Shown: in pieces, positions 41,669-51,995 of the stretch
How the letters are laid out: each line of letters begins with the position of its first letter
How positions within the stretch are numbered: the stretch's first letter is position 1
Assembly (NCBI GenBank): GCA_964035545.1
Contig: OZ037773.1
Span: 4,099,251-4,163,250 of the forward strand
Direction of reading: 5' to 3'
Length of the DNA: 64,000 bases
Source: Bugula neritina
Lineage: Eukaryota > Bryozoa > Gymnolaemata > Cheilostomatida > Bugulidae
Program-made: the position numbers and the translations under genes
Notes under the pieces: generated by a model
What the model was told of the DNA's origin: nothing
The model's input: only the letters and a program-made list of their open reading frames with translations
Databases searched by the model: none

Positions 41669-44600
41669 ATGACTTGTACCTGGTTAACCACAGTTTTAGT
41701 GTTGGCTCTATCTCGCTACACACTTGGTATGTATATATTTCAGGTGTTTTTTTAGGTGTGTTGTAAGTTGTAGTAATTGAGAAGGCAACTTCGAGTCTTC
41801 CAAAATATTTATAAAACCACCAGTTTGATATAAATCTTGTGCTTACATACAGCTGTCAGTACAGTTTTGCAATAATTTTAAATTAAGTTTTAATACATGC
41901 ATGTTCAATAATTAGCTAGCGTTGAAGTATATTTAGATTATGTTTTTGGTATTTATTATAAAGTAAGCAAAATCAGTATTTAACAACAATTAAGCTAAGT
42001 TATTGGCATAGCCAGAAATACGTTATAGCAATGTATGTATTTATCTGTCTCAAAAACATTCATCATTTGAAAAGTACTGTTTATGTATTAATTGTTTATG
42101 ATTCACACGCTATATACCCTTGAATATTAACATAAATCTATATACAGAATCAAGGATGCTTAGACACCTACTATATATATAGGTACTAAAATTAGCATCA
42201 TTCAACTTACACTTTAGCAGTAGCTATATCAAACCTGACTCTCAACGAAATAGCTGTGTGCTAGTTTGCAATCAAGTGTTGTGTACATGCAGGTAAACAT
42301 CCGCAGAGGGTTTTGGACAGACATACTGTTTTATGTATTTAGCTGTTGCTACAATCAGTATATATTGTATTAAAAAATTAAACCTTCTGTATGGATTATT
42401 TTTACGTATAGCTTTTAGTGAAATGTTCAGATGGAAACTTTTTATTTTTTAGCACAGCCATCTGCAGAGATAGATTACACTTCTCTAAGCGCACCGGATA
42501 TGTATATAAATGAGAGGATATCTTTCAATTGCAAAGCATCTGGTTATGCTGACATGAGAAGCTTAAGGTTATTAAACGAGGTTGATGGAGACAACACTGT
42601 TTACAGAAGTGGATGCGTTCCAAGTTCTGAAAATGACACAGTATGGGTGAGCTTCTCAACACCAGATATTACAACTGTCTCTGGAGTAGAAGGACCTGGA
42701 GTCAGTGACGCATACTGTAGAGCAGTTGGCAGAGCTGAAGGGTTCGCTCTTTCTGTGACACTCAAGATGACTGATTCGACAATTAGAGGAAAGTTTTACT
42801 GCAGAGGATATGAAGGAAGAGGTGTGGGAGAAGTTGTTTCTCAAGAAATAATGGTAGAACTTAAAGGTATTTAATTAATTTTTTACACTTGGAAAAATTA
42901 AAATAAATGATAAAATATGACTAATTCATATTCAACAAAAATTAGTTCCCTAAGAAATTCAACCAAAGTAGGTTTTTACTGGGTTATTAAAACTTTACCC
43001 ATGGTGCACTATAAGCGTCCACATCACATGAGACATTTTTTCATGAACACTTTTCAACGCTTTTGTAAAAATCATAAGAAGTGGTCACAAAAAAGCAAGC
43101 TGCAATTTTTTGTGGAGCTCAATCATTGAATGGTGTATTAATTTGAGTTAGATCACCATAACTGAAAATAAATTTGATACGCAAAGGGGGGGGGGGTTTG
43201 AAAATGGAGAAATTGGACAAGTTGTGTCTCTATTAACAAAGTTTTAGCTTGTGGACGTCAAAGGTTTGTTTATTTATTATAAAACTATCTACTTTCATGC
43301 ATTAATAATTGTGTATTTGTTATACTTGTGCTGGAAATTGACTGCTTTGTAATGTTGAACTACTGAAAGCTAAAATGAAAGCTACTGTCAAATTTTCAGT
43401 TTTAGGCTTATATTCAAAAGTTATTAAAGATTGTCCTCTTTTGTAAGAGTTTGTTTTTTGCTTTACAGTTGGTCCTCAGAGTTTGAGTCTCAATGCATCT
43501 GATGCAGTAGAAGGTGAAGTTCTAAAGTTTAGTTGTGAGTCCAGAGATGCTAAGCCTATCTCAGTGTATGAGTACAGTAAGTACAAGGTGTACTCTACAT
43601 GATTTAGTTTGTTATATTATTAGCTATAGTTCAATTGTAACTGGCTCTGGTGCCGATTATTCTCTCCACATGTCTTAAATTCATACAACTTTTGTTTTAA
43701 TATGTTTTGCTTTTTTTATTGGCTGCAGCATAACAAACTTGTAGTGCTTTGTACAACCATGGTATTGATATAAGCTCAGAAAACTTTTTTTCTATCCAAT
43801 AATACAATGTTTCACTCATTTTCCTTTCTTATGCTTACACTTTTTTTAATATTATGTAATTTCAGAAGTGAATAACCAGTCAGTCTCTCAGTCTACCTAC
43901 ACTCCTGAGAAAACTGACAGAGATGGAGTGTTGATATCATGTAGAGATATTATTCATACAAACTGGAAAGATGGAAATACTAAAGCTTCAGTTTTGCTCA
44001 AGCCTAAATGTAAGTAATAATTTCTAAACCGATTTCAACCTGTAAACTAGGTACATAAAGCATTGACTCATAGACTTTGCATTTTTTACATTTAGTAATA
44101 TACAGAGAGTTCAATTGGTACCTTCATTTTTACCAGTTGCTTAGGAATAAAATATCAGCTGTAGAAATTTTGTAAGCCAAGTTAAAACTCTGCTATTTTT
44201 TATTTTTGTTCTTAAGAAATTTGCATTATTACATTTTATATGATTGTAAATTCACTAAGAAGATTTAAAAATGCATTCTATGAATTTCTTTTATTATTTT
44301 TGTTTTAAACACAAAATGTTTTCATCTTTGATAATGCATGCAAACCTCCATTTGTCAGTTATACTGATATCTCCTACTGTTACATTATGTTTTTCATTAT
44401 CATGTTTATAGACATTGATGTAAAATCAGAAGTAGAAAATCCAACGACAATACAAGTGATTACTGAAGATGGTGATGTAGAACTAGACTGTGATCTACAT
44501 GTTACAGGAAACCCAAAACCAACCATCTTTTTCTGGGTACGAAACGGGACAGAACAATCAGAAGAGACGAATAACAAGTTACTCCTGACTGCACAGACTG

Positions 44601-45160
44601 CTGGTACCAAAGAAACAGTGATGTGTACTGCTGGAAATTCTCTGGGTTTGTCCTTTAAAATGTTGCATTACTTATAAATAAACTATGAAAATTAAATAAC
44701 TTATCAGATTGGATTAACCATATATATCATTACTGTGTTTCGTAAACTTGAAACCTGTTCCACTTGAGACGTAGAGATAACATACATAAAATATAGTCTA
44801 CGAATTGTGCATTTACGTAGAAACAGCGAATCTTATTACAAAGGGGTTACTGGGTCATAAATTTCAAATTACATATTCAACATATTATATTGAATTATTG
44901 TACAACATTATTACTAATTATCATGTCATCTTATACAACAGTGACTTTAGTAATAAAGAAGTAGCTGTCAAATAGTATATACTTTAATAATTCACTATAA
45001 CACAGGAAAGAATGTGACTGTAACATGGCATATAGAATGGAACAGCATTTCAGAAAAAAGTTCCAATGATGCTGAGACTAACTATCAAAGCAACTTGATG
45101 ACTCCCTGCAGTTTATCAGTTATCATCTTCTCCTTCGCTTGGAAATATTTTTTACCTTAG
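41669..45160 (+). CDS. Ig-2: secreted three-Ig-domain protein, type II, probable GPI anchor
   Basis: Exons 41669-41726, 42453-42866, 43469-43576, 43866-44009, 44412-44645, 45006-45160, all introns phase 1; 370 aa. The signal peptide MTCTWLTTVLVLALSRYTLG is unrelated to the type I one. Domain 1 starts AQPSAEIDYTSLSAPDMYIN and keeps the four-cysteine pattern (FNCKASGY, YRSGC, DAYCRAVG, FYCRGYEGRGVGE). Domains 2 and 3 and the hydrophobic tail are nearly the same as in Ig-1, with Gln-Ser-Thr for Pro-Pro-Thr in exon 4 and MTPCSLS in the tail. The exon 6 acceptor is shifted slightly (ATAACACAG). The intron before exon 3 is longer than in type I and contains a run of about 11 G (near 43187). Intact throughout. 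Confidence 0.85.
42172..42292 (+). promoter_or_regulatory. Possible alternative promoter and first exon in Ig-2 intron 1
   Basis: CTACTATATATATAGG inside intron 1 closely resembles the CTACTATATATAGGCAGG promoter of type I genes. A downstream donor-like ATGCAG|GTAAAC follows at 42292. Equivalent TATA runs are at 47051 (Ig-3) and 61396 (Ig-5), but the donor is altered in Ig-5. It could be a relic of the type I promoter or a second start site. Confidence 0.35.
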
Positions 45161-46550
45161 GTTTTTTTCTATATCTATGATATATATGAAAAGATGAGTT
45201 TAAAAAAGTTTTACCATTTAAATTTCCAAACTTGTTGAAGGTTTTTCTTAACTAAGTTAATGTAATTACACTAAGCAAGAACAAATACATAGATATAATA
45301 CCAGTCATTTCGTTCTTGTAGAATTGTATGCGATCAGAAATATAGCAACATATTACGTAACAGAGTGTAAACTTAGTAACCAGATACCATTGTTTTTGAC
45401 AAGTCCTACTACATTTTTATAATAATCAAGTTATAAAAAGTCAGTTAAAACATTGATTTTGCCTGGTTTGTTCAATAATAACAATGGTATGTATATAACT
45501 ACTGTAAGAAACCTCTTAACCTGTATATTGTTTTTGAAAGGTTTGAGAAGTAGCGTTTGTAGAGAGCATATCCTCAGAATCACTACTGTGTGTATAGAAG
45601 CAAAATTCCTAAACAGAGTCATGAGAACATCTCACAATAGAATGATAGTGAATAACTTTACTTGTAAAGCATTCTCAACTATAACTCTAGATCAGCATAT
45701 AGGCTTGAGTAGTAATTAGTATAACTAACTTTAGTGCATTAGCTGCCAGAATAGAGTTACACTACAGTTTGAGAGTTGTAAGAATTTTATAGCAGATACA
45801 TATGAGGTGCAGGTAGGCTGTTCACCTGCACTAACACGTGTATTAGAGAGAAACTGAGACTGTATGGGAGGGCCTGAGTACTTTCTGGGGCTACCTGGGC
45901 TTACCCAGTGCTAATTGTTTTGGAAACATAATTTAAACATAATTTCAATCACTCATCAGTTATAAGATAACAATCAACATTATATCTTCAAAATATTTTT
46001 AAATGATTGTTGATACATTTTTCTACATATTACACAACAATACACAGTGTGTTTTAATTTGGTATATATCTATGAGCTGTTGCTCAGCTCAAGTTATACT
46101 TATTTCTTTGTATTTCGCTGTTTTCAACTGATAAAACAATTTCTTCTCCAGTCTCTACTTCGGACACTGTTTAGTAAGCAGGTGAGAAGTTAATTTGTAA
46201 ACCTAATGAGAGACAAGTTTTCTCTGGCTTTATAGTAAAGTGTGAGTTGCTAAAACAGAGTTTAATAATCAACTGGTGGTAATTTTGAATGAATATTTCA
46301 AGCATTGAGGTTGACATTTGACTTTTTGAGCCTAAATAATTATTAATATTCTTTCAACTGATAAAAAGTTTGTAGTTTTCCTACTACTCAACTTATTTAA
46401 CAGTATAGGTATTAGGTAATCTGTCTATTTTAAAAAGTTATCACTATTAAAAGTTATTTCGTTGAAAGAAGTTAATTGCATGCAGGTTGTAGATTATAGT
46501 ATGAGTAAGGGTTTTTTCCACTTTTCACTGCAACTTAATGTTTTAGGAAG

Positions 46551-49500
46551 ATGACTTGTACCTGGTTAACCACAGTTTTAGTGTTAGTTCTATCTTGCTA
46601 CACACTTGGTATGTATATATTTCAGGTGTTTCTTTAGGTGTGTTGTAAGTTGTAGTAATTGAGAAGGCAACTCCAAGTCTTACAAAATATTTATAAGACC
46701 ACCAGTTTGATATAAATCTTATGCTTACATACAGCTGTCAGTACAGTTTTGCAATAATTTTAAATTAAATTCTAATACATGCATGTTTAATAATTAGCTA
46801 ACGTTAAAGTATATTTAGATTATAGTTTTGGTATTTATTATAAAGTAAACAAAATCAGTATTTAACAACAAGCTAAGTTTTTGGCATCGTCAGAAATACG
46901 TTATAGCAAAGTATGTATTTATGTGTCTCAAAAACATTGATCATTTGAAAAGTACTGTTTACGTATTAATTGTTAATTATTCACACGCTAAATACCCTTG
47001 GATATAACATAAATCTATATACAGAATCAAGGATGTTTAGACACCTACTCTATATATAGGTACTAAAATTAGCATCATTCAACTTGCACTTTAGCAGTAG
47101 CTATATCAAACCTGACTCTCAACAGAATAGCTGTGCTAGTTTGCAATAAAGTGTTGTGTATAGGTAAACATCCGCATATGGATTTGGACAGACACACTGC
47201 TTTATGTATTTAGCTGTTGCAACACTCAGTATGTATATGTTATATTTAAAAATAAGTCTTCTGTATGGATGATTCCTACATAGCTCTTAGTGAAATGTCT
47301 GATGGAAACTTTTTATGTTTAGCACAGCCATCTGCAGAGATAGATTACACTTCTGTAAGCGCACCGGATATGTATATAAATGAGAGGATAACTTTCAATT
47401 GCAAAGCATCTGGTTATGCTGACCTGAGAAGCTTAAGGTTATCATACGAGGTTGATGGAGACAACACCGTTTACAGAAGTGGGTGTATTCCAAATACTGA
47501 AGATAACACAGTGTGGCAAGGTTCATCAACACCAGATATTACAACTGTCTCTGGAGTAGAAGGACCTAAAGTCAGTAACGCATACTGTAGAGCAGTTGGC
47601 AGAGCTGAAGGGTTCACTATTTCTGTGACAATCAAGATGACTGATCCGACAATTAGAGGAAAGTTTTACTGCAGAGGATTCGAAGGAAGAGGTGTGGGAG
47701 AAGTTGTTTCTCAAGAAATATTGGTAGAACTTAAAGGTATTTAATTAATTTTTTACACCTGGAAAAATTAAGATAAATGATAAAAGATGACTAATTCATA
47801 CTCAACAAAAAATAGTTTCCTAAGCAATTCAACCAAAGTATAAGTTTTTACTGGGTTATTACAACTTTACCCATGGTGCACTATAAGTGTCCACATCACA
47901 TGAGACATCTTTCCATGAATACTTTTTAATAAACTCACGCAAGTTTATAGTCGCTATCCCTGTGAGAAACCCCTGTTGGAAAGGTTTTTTATTAAAACGG
48001 GTTAAGAACTTGTTTAAATGAGGCACAGGAGCAATTATGACTGGATGCTCTTCCTAACATCACCAATGGCCTTTGTCTGGGCTCGAACCCATGACCTTGG
48101 TGTTTACTAGGCAAACGCTCTAACCCTTAGACCACGGCTGCTTCATGAATACTTTTTAATGCATTTGTAAAAATCATAAGAAGCAGTCACAAAAAAGCAA
48201 ACTGCAAATTTTTGTGGAACGCAATCATTGAATGATGTATTAATTTGAGTTAGATGACCATAACTGAAAATAAATTTGATATGCAAAAGGGGGGGGGGAG
48301 TTTGAAAATGGAGAATTTGGAGAAATTGTGTCTCCTACAAAGTTTGAGCTTGTAGACGTCAAAGGTTTGTTTATTTAGTATAAAACTATCTACTTCCATG
48401 ATTCTTTAGTAATTGTGTATTTATTATACGTGTGCTCTAAATTGACTGCTTTGTAATGTTGAACAACTAGAAGCTAAAATAAAAGCCACTGGTAAATTTT
48501 CAGTTTTATGCTTATGTTCAGAAGATATTAAGGATTGTCATTTTTTGTAACAGTTAGTTTTTTGCTTTACAGTTGGTCCTCAAAGTTTGATTCTCAATGC
48601 ATCTGATGCAGTAGAAGGTGAAGTTCTAAGCTTTAGTTGCGAGTCCAGAGATGCTAAGCCTATCTCAGTGTATGAGTACAGTAAGTACAAGGTGTACTAT
48701 ACATGTTTTAGTCTATTATATTATTAGCTAAAATTCAATTGTAACTGGCTTTGGTGCCGATTATTCTCTCCACATATTATCTTAAATTCATACAACTTTT
48801 GTTTTAACAGGTTTTGCTTTTTTATTGGCTGCAGCATAACAAACTTGTAGTGCTTTATACAACCATGGTATTGATATAAGCTCAGAGAACTCTTTTCTAT
48901 TCAATAATACAATGTTTCACTCATTTTCCTTTCTTATGCTTTCACTTTTTTTAATATTATGTAATTTCAGAAGTGAATAACCAGTCAGTCTCTCAGCCTA
49001 CCTATACTCCTGAGAAAGCTGACAGAGATGGAGTGTTGATGTCATGTAGAGATATTATTCATACAAACTGGAAAAATGGAAATACTGAAGCTTCAGTTTT
49101 GCTCAAGCCTAAATGTAAGTAATAATTTCTATACCTATATCAACTTGTACACTAGGTACATAAAGCATTGACTCATAGACTTTGCATTTTTTACATTTAG
49201 TGATATACAGAGAGTTGAATTGGTACCTTCATACTCACCAGTTGCTTATGATTAAATATCAGCTGTAGAGGTTTTGCAAGTCAATTTGAAACTCTGCTAT
49301 TTTTTATTTTTGAACTTAGGAATTTTGCATTTGCATTTTAAATGATTGTAAATTCACTAATAAGATTTAAAAATGCATTCTATAAACTTTTTATTATTTT
49401 TGGCTTAAACACAAAATGTTTTCATCATTGATAATGCATGCAAACCTCCATTTGTCAGTTATACTAAAATCTCCCACTGTTACATTAGGTTTGTCATTAT

Positions 49501-50229
49501 CATGTTTATAGACATCGATGTAAAATCAGAAGTAGAAAATCCAATGACAATACAAGTGATTACTGAAGATGGCGCTGTAGAACTAGACTGTGATCTACAT
49601 GTTACAGGAAACCCATAACCAACCATCTTTTTCTGGGTACGAAACGGGACTGAACAATCAGAAGAGACAAATAACAAGTTACTCTTGACTGCACAGACTG
49701 CTGGTACCAAAGAAACAGTGATGTGTACTGCTGGAAATTCTCTGGGTTTGTCCTTTAAAATGTTGCATTACTTAAAAATAAATCATGAAAAATTATTTAA
49801 TTTTTTATATCGGATTAACCATAGATATCATTACTGTGTTTCGTAAACTTGAAACCTGTTCCACTTGAGACGTAGAGATAACATACATAAATTATAGTCT
49901 ACGGATTGTACATTTACATAGAAACAGCAAATCCTATTACAAAGAATTCAATATAATATATTGAATTAGTGTACAACATTATTACTAATTACCATGTCAT
50001 CTTATACAACAGTGACTTCAGTATTAAGGAAGTAGCTGTCAAATAATATATACTATAATTATTTCACTATACAGGGAAGAATGTGACTGTAACATGGCAT
50101 ATAGAATGGGACAGCATTTCAGAACAAAGTTCCAATGATGCTGAGACTAACTATCAAACCAACTTGATGACTCCCTGCAGTTTATCAGTTATCATCTTCT
50201 CCTTCGCTTGGAAATATTTTTTACCTTAG
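46551..50229 (+). pseudogene. Ig-3: type II three-Ig gene with nonsense codon in domain 3
   Basis: Exons 46551-46608, 47323-47736, 48573-48680, 48971-49114, 49512-49745, 50075-50229. The frame is conserved, but codon 277 is TAA (49616-49618) where all four other copies have AAA after GlyAsnPro, just before the domain 3 core. The product would be 276 aa: signal peptide, domains 1 and 2 and a third of domain 3, without the GPI tail, so either a secreted form or a decaying gene subject to nonsense-mediated decay. Splice sites, signal peptide (MTCTWLTTVLVLVLSCYTLG) and domain 1 (SVSAPDMYINERITFNCKAS) are intact. Intron 2 carries a SINE absent from the sisters. The rest of the exons shows no other damage, so the mutation looks recent. 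Confidence 0.82.
47914..48160 (-). mobile_element. tRNA-derived SINE with 17-bp TSD
   Basis: Inserted at 47931-48143 between direct copies of CATGAATACTTTTTAAT (47914-47930, 48144-48160). Reading the minus strand, the 5' head has an A box (TGGTCTAAGGGTTAGAGCG) and a B box (GGTTCGAGCCC) of tRNA type. The acceptor stem does not pair, so it is not a tRNA gene. The body contains GGAAGAGCATCCAGTCATAA, a block similar in style to the conserved core seen in several invertebrate SINE superfamilies. Ig-2 and Ig-5 have the empty site with one copy of the target. Confidence 0.9.
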
Positions 50230-50425
50230 GCTTTTTTCTATATTGTTGATATATTATACGGAAAGATAAGTTTAAAGACATTTTACCATTTAATTTTCCA
50301 AGTGTTATTGAAGATTTTTTGTTAATTAAGTTAATGTAATTACACTAAGCAAGAACAAATACATAGATATAATATCAGCCATTTCGTTCTTGTAGAATTG
50401 TATGCGATCAGAAATATAGCAAAAT

Positions 50426-50632
50426 ATTGTTATAATTCTTCGAATTATAATATTTGTTGTGGGTTCAACTGCACTGCACTTGCTCGATTTGTACTCTCAA
50501 ACACAGGAAAAGTAGGAGGAGAGGGATATTATATTTAATACAGTATATACAAGTCAAAACAAATACATTACTCTATAATACACAAAACATACGTATACTT
50601 CTTTCGTATTAAACATTATACTACGAACTTCC
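50426..50632 (-). mobile_element. LTR-like end of the Ty3/gypsy remnant
   Basis: The sequence begins TGTTATAATT exactly where Ig-flank homology ends. On the minus strand it follows a purine-rich tract (AGGGGCAGGAAG at about 50630-50641) downstream of the integrase frame, as a 3' LTR would. No second LTR is present to confirm it. Confidence 0.4.
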
Positions 50633-50637
50633 TGCCC

Positions 50638-51336
50638 CTAAGCTAATTGTAACTGTCTGGAAGCGTCCTGCTTCACCGGGGGGGGGGGGGGGGGGGGTGA
50701 AGGTAGGCGGTAGAGGTCGCCCATCAGTTGAGACTGGAACTGAGCGTCTTGGTCAGAATTTATCTGTTTGGGGAGGCTGTGGTATGAAAGTATAAAGTGG
50801 TTGGTTAATACTAGAATCCAGCTGTTGTCTCTGGGAGTCAGGGGCATGGGTCCGACCAGGTCGACAGCTACTACTTGCCACCGCCGTCCAGCATATAACC
50901 TTCGCCGTCCCGCTTCACCAGGGAGACAACCATGCTTGCTGGCCTGGCAGATCTCACGCTGCTTCACTCTGAGTCGGACATCGCGCCCCATCGTGGGCCA
51001 ACATCACCAAAGTTGTAATTTGGAGAGCACCTTCTGGACACCTGTGTGAGCCTGTTTGTGAGTGTCCCAAATTAACTCGCGGCGTATAGCAGCGGAACAG
51101 ACAACCCTCTTTCTCTCGGGGTGTCTGCCATGGGCGGCTAGAAAAATGTTCAGCAGACCATTCTGCCCGATCCTCAGTGAGTCCCAACGTTGGCAGAACA
51201 GCCGAAATTCGGTGCATCCTTGCTTAAGTTGTTCCTCGCTGGGTCGTCGCCCTTCCTTTTTGAACCGATATACGTCTGCCACTATTTTAGGCAGGTTTTC
51301 TTGAAGCCTCCTCAGCTCCTGGGCGTTATCGGCCAA
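50638..51336 (-). pseudogene. Ty3/gypsy integrase remnant
   Basis: One reading frame interrupted by a single TGA (51004-51006) encodes part of an LTR-retrotransposon polyprotein. It has the zinc-binding region before the integrase core (DTHKQAHTGVQKVL; the first Cys of the CxxC is Arg) and the first core Asp (VVAVDLVGPMPLTP). An internal deletion then joins directly to the second-Asp segment (INSDQDAQFQSQL). A run of about 20 G/C follows. No reverse transcriptase or gag is present. Base composition is clearly GC-richer than the surroundings, in keeping with a foreign element. It lies in the only unduplicated part of the array. Confidence 0.8.
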
Positions 51337-51558
51337 AACAGGGTTGGCGCGGAGATTCTGTACAAGAGCCAGTTTACTTCATTTAGTACACACCAGCAGC
51401 TTATGACCTAACATTAAAGTTTGCTCAAAATCAATTGAAATTTGCTATACATGATATTTTTATGTGCTTGTTTTAACTACGCATAACAGAAAAGGCTGGA
51501 AGGGGATTCCCCAACATTAAAGCACAGGTCATTTTCATATGCACTAAATCTTCTATAT

Positions 51559-51786
51559 GTGGGACGTTACGAAAAAATCGTAACGGTCCGTAACCAAAAC
51601 TAGCTGAATAATTAGGGAAAAACATGGGAAATGAAGCGAAATTAAAAAGAACTCTGATTATTTAGGTGTATATATTAGTGCTTTACTAGTTTTGGCTAAA
51701 ACATCCATATCAATTAGCAGTAAAAGTGTGAAAAATAGCTAAAAACTGAAAATATTTAGTGTGTACTAAATTCAGTATAATGTCCC
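51559..51786. mobile_element. Degraded MITE related to the foldback element at 28.3 kb
   Basis: Shares with 28308-28729 the words TTTAGGTGTAT, TTTACTAGTTTTGGC, ATTAGCAG, GTGAAAAATAGCTAAAAACT, GTGTGTACTAAATT and the end ATAATGTCCCA. The left end GTGGGACGTTAC pairs with the right end GTCCCAC. The right end is only about four bases from the start of the duplicated MIGA sequence at 51791. Confidence 0.75.
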
Positions 51787-51995
51787 ACGTATGCATAACT
51801 CAATTTAGCTGATTATCATTCATACTAATTTAATTTGTATAAATCTGTTGCTTATTTATAGTATTGAGTTTCACACTTCTTGCCATATCCTGACCGGGTG
51901 GCAGGATTAGGTTTCACATTCACTGCCAGTAGACTTTGCCTATTTCAGGTGTCGACTCTTATCTTTGTAAGGAGGTTTTTTCTTGTGATTTGTAG

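Larger units (their letters stand above)
33039..50425. repeat. Segmental duplication, unit 1
   Basis: From ATGCATAACTC at 33039 rightward the sequence matches 51791 onward: MIGA introns and exons 6-10, the spacer, then type I and type II Ig genes. Start codons are offset by 19204 bp (Ig-1 to Ig-4) and 19229 bp (Ig-2 to Ig-5). Unit 1 contains Ig-1, Ig-2 and Ig-3. Homology of the Ig-3 3' flank with the other Ig flanks stops near 50425. Confidence 0.9.

Noticed and set aside
42917-43129. 70-codon frame in Ig-2 intron 2
   Set aside because: Not open in the Ig-3 and Ig-5 counterparts and contains no recognisable domain.
48070-48143. Functional tRNA gene on the minus strand
   Set aside because: A and B boxes and a T arm are present, but the acceptor ends do not pair, and the sequence is flanked by SINE body and target duplications.
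50638-51336. Live retrotransposon
   Set aside because: In-frame stop, internal deletion in the integrase core, a lost zinc-ligand Cys and no reverse transcriptase or paired LTRs.
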